From Chionoecetes opilio (lineage: Eukaryota > Arthropoda > Malacostraca > Decapoda > Majidae): DNA of 64,000 bases. Positions 48,558 through 59,040 of the stretch are shown here, piece after piece. Every line of letters starts with the position of its first letter. The stretch's first letter is position 1. Location of the stretch: assembly GCA_016584305.1 (NCBI GenBank), contig JACEEZ010013560.1:512399-576398 (forward strand), in the 5' to 3' direction. Position numbers and translations under genes: made by a program. The notes under the pieces are model-generated. The model was not told the DNA's origin. It searched no databases and saw only the letters and a list, made by a program, of their open reading frames with translations.

Positions 48558-51500
48558 TCATGAATCCTCATTGTTCACACATCCACCTTCGCATTTGCAC
48601 AAACCTGTGCAACGAACGCCAGCTCTGCAGCACTTGCAGTTCCCTGTGCATGACTTCGCACAGCCACACTGCAAAAGGATGGAACAGGCCTTGCTGCTGA
48701 GCTCAAAGGTTGTCCAGAAGGGCAACCACCCACCAGTGCTGTCCTTGTGCCACCACCAGGCATGGAAGTCAGGGATGTCCTGTTGAAACAGACGTTGCCT
48801 GACTCCAGAAGAAGCTGGCCTGCAGCATTGCTCTGCGGATGTGTTGATACAGAGCAGCTTGTGTTGGTGGTAAGGCCTCTAGTGTCTTCTTCCCACTTGT
48901 GAAGAGTCGAAGCCTACTAACCTCATTGACTCTTCCCAGACCACAGCCCTTGCTGTACATGACTACAACAAAGCGCTCTAGAATACACATGTGCTGGGAC
49001 TGTGGGCTGAGCTCTTGGGGTTCACTGGTGAGGGCAACAAGGGTGTCCGTCAGTCCTGGTGTGCTCTGCCAGGCTGACCAGGCTGACTTCTTGCCACATC
49101 CCAGGAAGTGTGACACAGTGTCACAGCCTGTGACCGCGTGGAATAGTGGCAGTGCGAGGCACCGTGATGGTCCCAGCTGGGCAGAGAGAGTGTGGATAGG
49201 AATGTCACGCATCTTCTTCCCACTCCCGAGACAGATCCACAACTGGGACAGCCCAAGTGATGAAAATAAGTGAATGGCCAGGATGACCACATCACTGTCG
49301 ACTGTGCGCACCAAGGCAACCTGGTGGCGCTGCTGTGCTGCATGGGCAAGATGGAGCAGTATCCTGGTATCAGCCTCAATGTGGTTACATGGCTGAAGAC
49401 CAGACACGTCGTGTTGTTTGTTGGAGAGAACACTCTCCTTGTTGGTGCTGAGGAGAAACCTCCCACCCAGATCCTGCTTCACAAGCTGTGCACTCAGGAA
49501 GGGGAACAGTTCCCTCTTGTTGTCAGTATTCTTGAGGAACCCAGTGTTCCAGTACTGCTTTGGAATACGGGTCTGGCCATCCCCAATCCTGGTACGTGGG
49601 CCTAAGCCACGACGATGGTGTGTCAGGGTTTTGAGGTTGTCCTCTGGGTAGGTGTCCCAGACAGCATCTACCCGTGTGACAGTTGGAGTAACCTGTGACT
49701 CCACAAAATGCACCAAATGCTGTGACACATAATCAGTGAATGTGTGTGCTGAGGTCGGCCGCACCATGTGAACAACAGCTGCCATGTCAAGTACCACAAC
49801 TGTGGCTGCTTTGGCTGCAGCTGAGCGACCAGTGGGTGCCTTTAGGTGCTCTAGAATGTCCGACTTTTTGCCAGACCTGAGTAATCCTTGGTTTGAGAGA
49901 CTAGGTGGTTCTCTCTGATTCTCATAACGGAGAAAGTCTTGCATGTCTGCATCAGGTCGAGACTGCAAGGACAGATCAAGCTTGGTTATGAGGGTAGAGT
50001 TTCTCTGAGCACTGCCTGATGTGCCTCCCTTTTTGGCGGTAACAGGGCGATTGGCAAATGTGAGGACATTTTGGCGTTTGAGAGTGTTTGTTATTGGCAA
50101 AGTGTCCTGCTCTAGAGTCTGTGTTACAAACTTGGCATGCAGATCTTTTCCAAGGTTATGAAGCTGGGCAAGCGATGCAACAACCTCATCTTTCATGACC
50201 TCCTGTGTGTGTAGAGCCACAAGCTCATGGCCATTGTCAAAGGGATTACCTAGCTGTTCAACTATCTCCACAAATGACAGAACATCTTTCTTGTACTTAG
50301 TCTGCAAAGCACTTGCTTCTTCGTGATGGGCAGTGCGTGAGCTTGCAGTGTCCAACACAGCCTCAAAATCCTCGATACATCAACAGCAGTCGGGACCTGC
50401 TAGCATGAAAAGAGCGAGGGCCTCAGGGTTTTCATACAGACCAACTGCACCACCATGGGCCTGAAGGTTCTTGTTCGACTGCTCATGAGATTGGTCCTTG
50501 CCAATGAGGCTGAACTTGTGAGGTGACTTCTGGACAACAAAGTTCCCCTTGAGAAACTCAGCATACAACTGTGGGTGTTTCTCAGGCAACTGGACCATAT
50601 CCCGCACATGCACTGGTAGCCAACGAGCATAGTTTGTGTGGTCCATCACATGGAACTAGGAGCACAGCCCATCACAGACCTGCACATACAGCAGTAAGTC
50701 TCCCTCACGGAGAGAACGGATGAAGCGGCACATTAGGAGCTCCAGGTCCACGATGGTAGACCAGAACTTGAACATGGAATTGTGAGTTCTGGACCTTTGA
50801 GTCCACATCTCTAGAGACTCAGGTGGTCCCTCAACACCAGAACAGTAATTGGAGTATGACTTCTGACTGAGGAGATACAGACCCATGACAGAGACCTGGT
50901 GACCATAGCGAGTGCGCTTTATATGATGCTCATCAAGCACGGACTGGGCACGGCCAGATGTGAGGACCTGGGCCTGAGTAAGAATGTTGCTCCACCCAGA
51001 GTCCCGCAACAACTTACCAATCATCAGGTGCATTTTGTCCTCTATGTGTAGAGCGCCCATCATCAGGACCAGCTTATCTTCCCCCATTGTGTTAAGGAAT
51101 GACCACTGCAGCTGCTTAGCGATGGCATACAGAGGCTGGTCACCACCAAGCACAGGAGTTTGACCAGGGTTGAGGGCCTTTGTGCCTTGCATTGTGAGAT
51201 GCATTGCATGTTTCATCATAGAAGGTGTGGCTGCTTTGTCAGGGAACAGAGGTAGAACCCCTATCACTGCCTTAGGCTTCACACAGTCATCACTCATGAG
51301 TCGGGAGTTGTAGCCTGACCATGTGATGACTTCACCTTCAGGCAATGTGTCCTGTTTCAGCACTGTGGACACATGTGCCATCCAGGACTCATCCTTGACT
51401 TTGGCTCCATGTAGCAGATTATGAGATGGCCGAGAATTGAGATCTGGAGTACATGGTACATGCAAAGCATTGCTTTGGAATTCAGCTGGCTGAACCACCG

Positions 51501-52202
51501 AGTATGATTCAGGAAGTTGTGGTACAGAAGTGTCTGTAGGATCCAGCTGGATAGAGGGTCGCTGTACTCCTTTGTTGTCCCAAGACAGGTGGTTTGTCAC
51601 GCTGATTGCTGTCCCATGGAACTCATCCCGGGAGAAGTTACCTTGGTTGTTGCTATCCAAGTTGTCTACATCAAAGGTCACGAAGACCTCACTACGGGTG
51701 TTTGTGGGCAGCACAACTCCATCCTGGACAACCTTTTTGACCACTGCTCGTGCCATGGATCGCCTGATCTCCAAGACACGACTGTAAGACACAGAAACCC
51801 CAAAGGCATTGGAATTATTGATCGCTTTCTTCTGCCTACCCTCACCATGCAGCTTGAGGCCCTGGTACAAAGGGAAAGGGGTCTCATGTTCTTTGTTGTG
51901 ACGGATGTTGCTTGACTTTGTGGCATGATGTGAACTACTGCAGGTATTATAATTAATTTACTGAGCAATGGCGCTTGCAACTCTTGCCCTGCCTTGTACC
52001 TGCGCCTGCAACTCCTCATTGCTGAGTTCACGCAAGATTGCGGGACCCTGGAACAGTATGTTGAGGAAGCTTCTCAGCTGTCCAGGGATGGGAGATGTCA
52101 GGGAATCAGAGGCAAAAGAACCAGTAAATGTTTTTTGCCTCTCGAGACAGCATTTCCTAAGTATTACTGCTGCTCGCATCAACAACAAAGCATCATGCTG
52201 AC
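48558..52202 (-). pseudogene. PIN/XPG-type transposon ORF, copy 2, near-complete
   Basis: A single frame runs from the MITE edge (52202) to 48769, broken only by in-frame stops TAA (51955-51957), TAG (50653-50655) and TGA (50377-50379). A frameshift at about 48770 then leads to the Cys-rich tail and a stop at 48558-48560. In order: NKEHETPFPLYQGLKLHGEG; VTFDVDNLDSNNQGNF; a core with LGGDQPLYAIAKQ, MMGALHIEDKMHLMIGKLLR and RTRYGHQVSVMGL (transposase-like); then the PIN nuclease with VVVLDMAA, EADTR, VDSDVVIL and TGCDTVSHF (residues 187-418 counted from 50358); and the tail QCGCAKSCTGNCKCC. The N-terminus is removed by the hAT foldback. AcademX-like by inference. Confidence 0.7.
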
Positions 52203-52726
52203 CATAGACCACTGTATACCTGGACTGCGCACGGAATATCGGCCTGTCGCACAAGGGGCTGAAGTCGGAGGGCCGCTCGGATTCATATATATATATATAC
52301 GGATCATATAGACTGGTTTATCAGTATATATGATATACTGTAATCTTCGTAAATGTTTGTTCTATAATATTATCAAATAAAAAACAGTAAAACACGCAAA
52401 AAAATGCCATTACGAGACTGAAGAAATATCCATGAACTTCAACTCTTCGCCATTTAAAACTTTGCAAGTCAATTTTTATCATGAAGGGTATCAATAGAAG
52501 CGCAATTTTATTAGCTTTCCATTGCTATATTTCGTTATCTGATAAATGAATTAGAACCATGCATAAATTAGCGTTAACTAAATAAATAAAATCATTAATC
52601 GGGTAATTTTCCCGATTGATGATGTTATTTATTTAGTCAACGCTAATCTATAAACGGTACTAATTCATTTATCAGAAAACTAAATATATAAGTAAATAAA
52701 TGACATCATCAATCGGGTAATTAACC
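52203..52726 (+). mobile_element. hAT-like foldback MITE, copy 3, right half missing
   Basis: Begins CATAGACCACTGTATACC and follows copy 1 up to the second central palindrome (AATCGGGTAATTAACCC), where it stops at the gypsy U3 remnant. The missing half and missing second TSD indicate a deletion or rearrangement at this junction. Confidence 0.85.
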
Positions 52727-52921
52727 CACGCAGCTTGTTAGGAGCACGTCCTTCCTCAGCCAAGTCCACACCTCAACTGAGTAGGTCCCTTATAGCGGCC
52801 TCGCAGGGCGCGCGCTTTTGCCGTGTGTCACGTACAGTGTTGCTACGTAACCTATGACATGTGTGTGTATGAGAAGCATGCAAATATGTGTATGACTGTT
52901 TGGCGTAATCACATATCCACA
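52727..52921 (-). repeat. Gypsy 5' LTR, U3 remnant
   Basis: 52791-52921 matches 38012-38142 at about 128 of 131 positions. The next 64 bp (52727-52790) occupy the place of 37949-38011 but align poorly. The outer edge is flanked by GTATG (52922-52926). Confidence 0.8.
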
Positions 52922-53246
52922 GTATGAGTTCGCAGTTTTCTCTAGTATATGCTGTACCGCCTAATTTGGTGTCATCAGCAAATTTCAATATTTTAGATAC
53001 AAGTCCGCAGTTCAGGTCATTGAGATATATCAGAAAAAGAGTAGGACCCAAGACCGAGCCCTGAGGCACCTCACTAGTAACATCTAACCAATCAGATGCC
53101 TCGCCATTTATTACTACCCGTTGTTTACGATTTGAAAGCCAATCGCCAAACCATGAACATAACTGCTCTCCTAAACCATGCGCCCTTAGCTTTGTCAAGA
53201 GTCGCTTATGGGGAACTGTATCGAAGGCTTTCTGAAAATCAAGGTA
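52922..53246 (-). pseudogene. LINE-G ORF2, palm part of reverse transcriptase
   Basis: The minus strand opens with YLDFQKAFDTVPHKRLLTKL at the truncation point next to a GAG microsatellite. It continues through SWFGDWLSNRKQRVVING, SEVPQGSVLGPTLFLIYLND and the catalytic LKFADDTKLGG, ending RENCELI at the gypsy insertion. The next residues (QRDLDKL) are at 37850. No frameshift inside the fragment. Confidence 0.9.
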
Positions 53247-53295
53247 TGAGGAGGAGGAGGAGGAAGAGGAGGAGGAGGATGACGACGACGACGGC
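53247..53295. repeat. GAG/GAC trinucleotide repeat
   Basis: GAGGAGGAAG...GACGACGACG tract abutting the truncated LINE-G. Confidence 0.9.
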
Positions 53296-53373
53296 AAGAG
53301 AAAGGTAGACGACGACGAGGACGTGTCAAAGGGCTAAGTCCAGAATGTGAAGGAAATTGAGGAAAGGTAGCAA

Positions 53374-53895
53374 TCAATCAATCAATTATTGGGTGTATAC
53401 GCCGGAGGGCGCGTCCCCTCGCCCACCCTACGACGCCACTCCCGGGGGTCACCACGCGCGAGTCCCCATGCAGGCTCCCTTCCCATACCACGCAGCTCTC
53501 GACAGGAAACGTCAACTTGCCCCAGCCACGAACCTTGTGGGCGCCCCCTTGGCCTCCTCCACACCGGATTGTCTCTTACAGATACAACCCGGTGGGAAGG
53601 ATCTGTTTCATGGAAGCGTGCCACATGTCCATATAGCCGAGGTTGGCGCTGATGAACTATGCAGGTAATAGACCTCGATTCAGTCTCACGGTGCAATCGC
53701 TGATTTGACAAGTAGTCATCCCAGCGATACCCCATGATTCTGAGAATACAATTATTACTAAAGGCCTGTTACTAAATTTGCCTCTTCAAGTCGTTATTTA
53801 ATGTCCATGTGTCACCTCCATAGAGTAAGACAGGGATCACAAGCGACTTGAGGATCCGGATCTTTGTCCTTCTGCACAGGTACCGACAACGCCAA
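53374..53895 (-). mobile_element. LINE-C copy 2, short 3' fragment
   Basis: Minus-strand codons CFWRCRYLCRRTKIRILKSL, IPVLLYGGDTWTLNNDLKR, then (frame change) GYRWDDYLSNQRLHRETESR and RQPRLYGHVAR. Ends in TTGATTGATTG repeats at 53374-53390. Homology to copy 1 stops at 53895. Confidence 0.85.
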
Positions 53896-54123
53896 AAGCA
53901 ACAGGAAGACAAGAAAGATAATAAGAAGGAACTAACGAGGGGATGGAGGACAAAAGAAAAGGCGAGAGGAGAGGAGAGGAACAGTAAGAGGGAGAAGAGG
54001 GGGAGGTAAGGTAATATAACTCTTCCCGGCTCACCATCACTAACGACCTTGTTAGACTTGAGCTTCATTAATACCCTAGCGATCTAAGCTTGGAGCAAAG
54101 ATATCAGGTGTTACCCCCAGAAT

Positions 54124-54203
<80 letters not shown>

Positions 54204-54946
54204 CCTCCTTCAGTCTATTTTTTTTCTTTCTCGAGCAATGTTATAAGACTCAATCATGTTCTCTCCCTCGGTCATTTGGCTCCACACATCATCACTCTTC
54301 TTCGTCCCTTCGCCCCTTTTACATGTCCCTCCGCCATCGTCTTCCTTCCTCCACGCTCCACTCCCCGAGGAGATGAAAGACAAAGGAGGGCTGACGCATA
54401 ATTATCTGGAGCAGAGACATTATTATTATAATCTTGGTGACGCAGCCTGTCAGGACAAACACACGACGACCGAAAATCAGGTCGACGTGTTGGGGAGTTT
54501 ATTCCTAGACTCGTGGACTGATTTAAAGCAAATAGAGGCGATTCCAGTACATCTTTACCTTGTATATATTAAATTCAGATCTATGAGACTAAATGAAAAC
54601 GTGTCCCTCCTGTCAGAAGTATACTTCCTCATAATGAGTGAGTCGATGGGATGAAATAAAGGATCCACGAAAGAGATGCATACAAGGGCGTCACCTCGAG
54701 AAAGAAAGGCGGTATGATGAAAGAACATTATGAAATAAAGAAAGAGGACGAGGGAGAAGACGTGGAAGAGTACGGACAGGCAGGAGCAAATGGGAAAGGA
54801 GAGAGATGGCGCTACTCCTTTATTCTCTAATTTGTGGAGGTGATGCAACCTTTCCTTTAGCCGACACTGCCTCAAAGATATTTATTAGTCTATTCAACCC
54901 CTCCGCCGCCTGAGGAAGAAAGGTTAACACGTGCTGCCCATTGAAA
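53896..54946. other. Gene-free stretch with (CT)n
   Basis: Purine-rich 53896-54000. (CT)n at 54125-54200. No gene recognised in the remainder. Confidence 0.6.
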
Positions 54947-55739
54947 TCTATAATAATATAAGCGAAAGTGTGTGTGTGTGTGTGTGTGTGTGTCTGTCTG
55001 TCCGCGATAGGTGCCGCCCCCCGTGGCGGAATCCCATCATATGTCACAGTTTTGGAACCAGCTCGACCAGGGGAAGGTTTTAAGCCCACTTATGAGATGA
55101 TCCGATAACTTTTTTTCTTCTTTTTTTTAGCAGCCTATTAGCGAGAATTGTGAAAAAAAAAATGTGGGTTGCGAGAATTGAGGAAACCTTGATGTAGGGT
55201 GATGGGTAATGGGTGAGTGAATGGGTAGGGTGATGGGTAATGGGTGTGGGGTGATGGGTGGGGGGTGATGGGTGATGGGTGAGGGAATAGATGGGGGGTG
55301 ATGGGTAATGGGTGAGTGAATGGGTGTGTGGTGATGGGTAATGGGTGAGTGAATGGGTGGGGGGTGATGGGTAATGGGTGAGTGAATGGGTGGGGGGAAT
55401 ACATACATTTCTACATTCATGATTTCAGGAAAGTTAGAAGGGGCTATCTGGAGAGTCTGTTTGGTGGGCCGAAGGCCCACCAAACACAGGTGGTGGGCCG
55501 GCCCACCAATAGCCCTAATGGGTGAGTGAATGGGTAGGGGGTGATGGGTAATGGGTGAGTGAATGGGTTGGGGGTGATGTGAATGGGTTGGCGTTAATAC
55601 ATACATTTCTACATCCATGATTTCAGGAAAGCTAGAAGGGGCTATCTGGAGAGTCTGTGTTTGGTGGGCCGAAGGCCCACCAATAGCCCAACGCAGGAGC
55701 TAGCCAAAAAGGCCGCCCGGAGGGCGGCTTTGCGGCTAG
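54947..55739 (+). mobile_element. Non-autonomous Helitron copy 4
   Basis: Starts TCTATAATAATATAAGCG after an A and ends GGCGGCTTTGCGGCTAG before a T, the canonical A^T site. The hairpin CCGCCCGGAGGGCGG lies 12 nt before CTAG. The 3' part is internally duplicated: the GGTGGGCC palindrome and minisatellite occur twice (55380-55560 and 55560-55690). Confidence 0.85.
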
Positions 55740-56760
55740 TTTACTTCATAATCTTCAAAAGACTAAAAGTGCTGGCTTTTCTGTCAATCTTAGATTGCGC
55801 CCGGATAAACTTAAGGAGCCTGAGGTAGGCAGTATAATAATTTTTCTAGTCATCAGCAATAGGAGTAAGTCAATGACATTATGTTCTTCATAAACGTTGG
55901 TGTAAAATACTTTCGCGTCGTTGTGTTGTTCCTAGTATCCTTAATCATGCAACGGTTGATTCAAATGTTTATATATATATCAATGAGATCTCGTCTACTC
56001 TACTTTGGAACCTCTTCAATGTTTATGTACTTAGTTTACTTTGATGTCCTGCAGGTGAACCATAAGTGGCGAACCCTATAGCCTCCAACTTTCGTGCAGT
56101 GAGCATATTCTATCCTGATCCGACGATGAAAAAGGGAGTAGTGAAGAAGGAGAAACAGAGAGAAGTAATGTAAGACAGAAGGAAGGAAGGAAGGAAAGAA
56201 GAAAGGTAAAAAGAAGTGATAGAAATTTATCACAGAAAGCCTGGAGAGTGGTTGTCTGGAATGAGTTCTAGAGCCTGAAAATTATGCACCCGTGCGCTTA
56301 GGCTTACATATCTGGTTTTATCTATGTGTATTAGTGTGAGTATGTTCCTTGAATCAGACCTTCGCCATTAAAGGCGTGTTTTCGAGACGGTGCTAGACTG
56401 GTCTAGCCGGTGTCGCGTTCCCAGCAGTCTGTGTTTGCGGTGCAATCCACCTTTGTTTACCAACAAAAGAAAACGCGAACTGCGCATGTGCGGAGACGAA
56501 AGTTTATTAACAAAGACTTTTTGATCAAAATAGATGTATCGCATTAAACACGGTACCGTGTAGGCATCTTGTCGCGTGCTCCCGAATGTCCGACAAGTGT
56601 TCTCAAGCAGGGAAGGGTATATTGTTTTTTTCTTTCATAGGAAAAACATTCATGAATCGAATAATATGCTCTGCTTTTGTAATAGTGAAGTAAAGAATCA
56701 TTAAATAGACTATGCAGTGATTCATGTGTAAATTTACGGGATAAAACATCTTGCTAATCT
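55740..56760. other. Gene-free stretch
   Basis: No coding family recognised. CTAGACTGGTCTAG palindrome near 56394. Confidence 0.5.
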
Positions 56761-56796
56761 TCTATAATAATATAAGCGAAAGTGTGTCTGTCTGTC

Positions 56797-56831
<35 letters not shown>

Positions 56832-57415
56832 TATAGGTTCCACCCCCCGTGGCCCAATCCCATCATATGGCACATTTTTGGAACCAGATCGACCAGGGGA
56901 AGGTTTTAAGCCCACTTACGAGATGTTCCGATCACTTTTTTTTTTTTTTTTTAGCAGCCTATTAGCGAGAATTGTGAAAAAAAAGTGGGTTGCGAGAATT
57001 GAGGAAACCTTGATGTAGGGTGATGGGTAATGGGTGAGTGAATGGGTGGGGTGATGGGTAATGGGTGTGGGGTGATGGGTGAGTGAATGGGTGATGGGTG
57101 ATGGGTGAGGGAATAGGTGGGGGGTGATGGGTAATGGGTGAGTGAATGGGTGTGGTGATGGGTAATGGGTGAGTGAATGGGTGGGGGGTGATGGGTAATG
57201 GGTGAGTGAATGGGTGGGGGATGATGGGTAATGGGTGAGTGAATGGGTGGGGGGAATACATACATTTCTACATCCATGATTTCAGGAAAGTTAGAAGGGG
57301 CTATCTGGAGAGTCCGTGTTTGGTGGGCCGAAGGCCCACCAAACACAGGGGCCCACCAATAGCCCTCCGCAGGAGCTAGCCAAAAAGTCCGCCCGGAGGG
57401 CGGCTTTGCGGCTAG
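56761..57415 (+). mobile_element. Non-autonomous Helitron copy 5
   Basis: TCTATAATAATATAAGCG start, GT/CTGT run, minisatellite, GGTGGGCC inverted repeat, GC-rich hairpin and CTAG end followed by T. The 5' flanking base is T and not A. Confidence 0.85.
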
Positions 57416-57433
57416 TTTCAAAATAAAACTATT

Positions 57434-58140
57434 TTGATGTGCATCATAATCTTTATTGTAAATCTCCAGCCATGTTGTCGGAGGACGCCTGCGAATGCTT
57501 TTGCTGATACAAAACCGACCCGGTTTTGCCGGGTGGCCCGACCACGCAGACCCCTACAATGCCGTCGCAGGGGGGAGAGGATTGCCTATGACGAGTGCGG
57601 GACAAAGCCCTCGGGCATCCCGCACTCTAAATCGAGTGTTAGGGCCCCCTAGCCCATCTTTTTCTTATGGGGATGGCCGGGGCGGTGCAGAGGCGACGCC
57701 TGCCCGTTGAATCACTCCTGGGATAAACCTCTGGAGGGTTCTTTGTGTGGGCTCGTGGAACGTTATGAGCCTCGCAGACGATCGTCGACTACCTCTCCTA
57801 TCGGGCGAGCTCGGTAGGCTGAGGGTGAATATAGTGGGACGAGCATCCTCTCGATGATGCTCTCCTATCTGAGACGAGGAGGACTGGCAGTGGCAAGACT
57901 AGCAGTGGGGGTTATACCTACTACGGGTCAACTCGTTATCGTGGAGGTTATACGGTACTTACACTTACTACTGGTGTGGGCTCGTGGAACATTCTGAGCC
58001 TCTAAGACGATCGTCGACTACCTCTCCTATCGGGCGAGCTCGGTAGGCTGATGGTGGATATAGTGGGACTCTCTGAGACGAGGAGGCATGGCAGTGGCGA
58101 GACTATCAGTGGGGTTATACCTACAGTCGGCGCAAAAAAA
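57434..58140 (+). pseudogene. LINE-C-type 5' region with tandemly repeated endonuclease start
   Basis: A GC-rich leader is followed by VGSWNVMSLADDRRLPLLSG and ELGRLRVNIVG (57751-57850), then GGYTYYGSTRYRGGYTV. The same endonuclease start recurs at 57977-58080 (VGSWNILSL, one stop, DDRRLPLLSGELGRLMVDIV, GLSETRRHGSGE). This is the N-terminus of an APE-type LINE endonuclease; WNV holds its first catalytic Asn. Two partial copies in tandem, no downstream RT on this strand. CAG/CAA-type triplets follow (58155-58255). Confidence 0.7.
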
Positions 58141-58257
58141 CTTAGAACGTCGCCCGCGGCAACAGTGGCAGCAGCAGCAGCGACGACAACAACATTAGCT
58201 GCAGCTCCAACAACACCAGCAGCAACAACAACAACGACTACAGCAGGAGCAGTGGCG

Positions 58258-58700
58258 GGATGATCCCCGCTCCCAGCTTGACAGCCTGGGGCACCGGAGG
58301 AGAGTCGGTGCCCTCACAGTGTTGCACAAGGCCCAGGTGCAACACTCTTCCCACCTTGCAGGACTTCGGGTCCCGTGGAGGAGATCAGAGTGCGCTACGA
58401 GGACGGTAGTGTCAGGTGATCTCCTCCTCGAGGCTCCGAGTACCGACACCGTGATGGGACAGCGAGCCTTTACTTGGGCCACGGCGACACTGCGGAACAC
58501 CTTCACGGTTGAGGTGGATGTCGTGGCCATGAACACCCAGCAGGTGAAGGTGGCGGCCCACAGATGGTGCCGCTTACATCCGCCTTAGTGCCCGTAAAGC
58601 GTGACACAGTGTCGTGTCAATAGTGACACACAGTGACACACACATAGTGACACACATTGACACAGTGACACAGTGACATACAGTGTACGTGTCAATAGTG
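58258..58700 (+). pseudogene. LINE-H, ORF2 C-terminus
   Basis: Plus-strand codons QLDSLGHRRRVGALTVLHKA, VPWRRSECATRTV, QRAFTWATATLRNTFTVEVD and QVKVAAHRWCR end in a stop at about 58586. This is the C-terminal block of a Jockey-group LINE. A GTGACACA-type degenerate repeat follows to about 58690. Only this fragment is present. Confidence 0.7.
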
Positions 58701-58897
58701 CGCCTGACAAGTGCCTGTGACGGACAGTGACCCTCAGCCTGTAACATTATATACTTAGTTATTATCCTATAAGGCATAGCTTTCGGATAGATGTCCCCGG
58801 GACAGGGGACATCTTTAGCTTCTGCCACTCATTGCCTTAACCAACCTCTTTGCTATTTGTAGCCCCATGTCAACCACGATGTCAGTTGTTTAAATAT

Positions 58898-58898
<1 letters not shown>

Positions 58899-58987
<89 letters not shown>
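58899..58987. repeat. (GA)n microsatellite
   Basis: Near-perfect GA run of about 89 bp. Confidence 0.97.
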
Positions 58988-58990
<3 letters not shown>

Positions 58991-59040
58991 AGCAAACGGG
59001 AAAAAACCAAAAAACTACCACACAGTTTCCCTCCTCACCA

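Larger units (their letters stand above)
37857..52921 (-). mobile_element. Ty3/gypsy LTR retrotransposon footprint with about 9 kb of nested DNA in its 5' LTR
   Basis: The outer edges carry the same LTR: 3' LTR 37857-38142, and 5' LTR remnants at 52727-52921 (U3) and 43391-43479 (R/U5). The internal gag-pol region is 38143-43390 on the minus strand. The 5-bp duplication CATAC (plus-strand GTATG at 37852-37856 and 52922-52926) flanks the pair. The LINE-G frame is continuous across it, so both LTR edges belong to one insertion. Everything from about 43480 to 52726 entered later or was joined by rearrangement. No env-like ORF seen. Confidence 0.75.

Noticed and set aside
51932..51957. A 24-nt intron (GTAAAT...CTGCAG) in PIN-nuclease element 2
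   Set aside because: Too short for a spliceosomal intron, and the reading frame continues through it with one TAA, so a single stop codon is the simpler reading.
48558..52202. A host gene encoding a PIN-domain nuclease
   Set aside because: Three copies in one 64-kb window, each broken by stops or insertions, and flanked by other mobile DNA, point to a transposon family.
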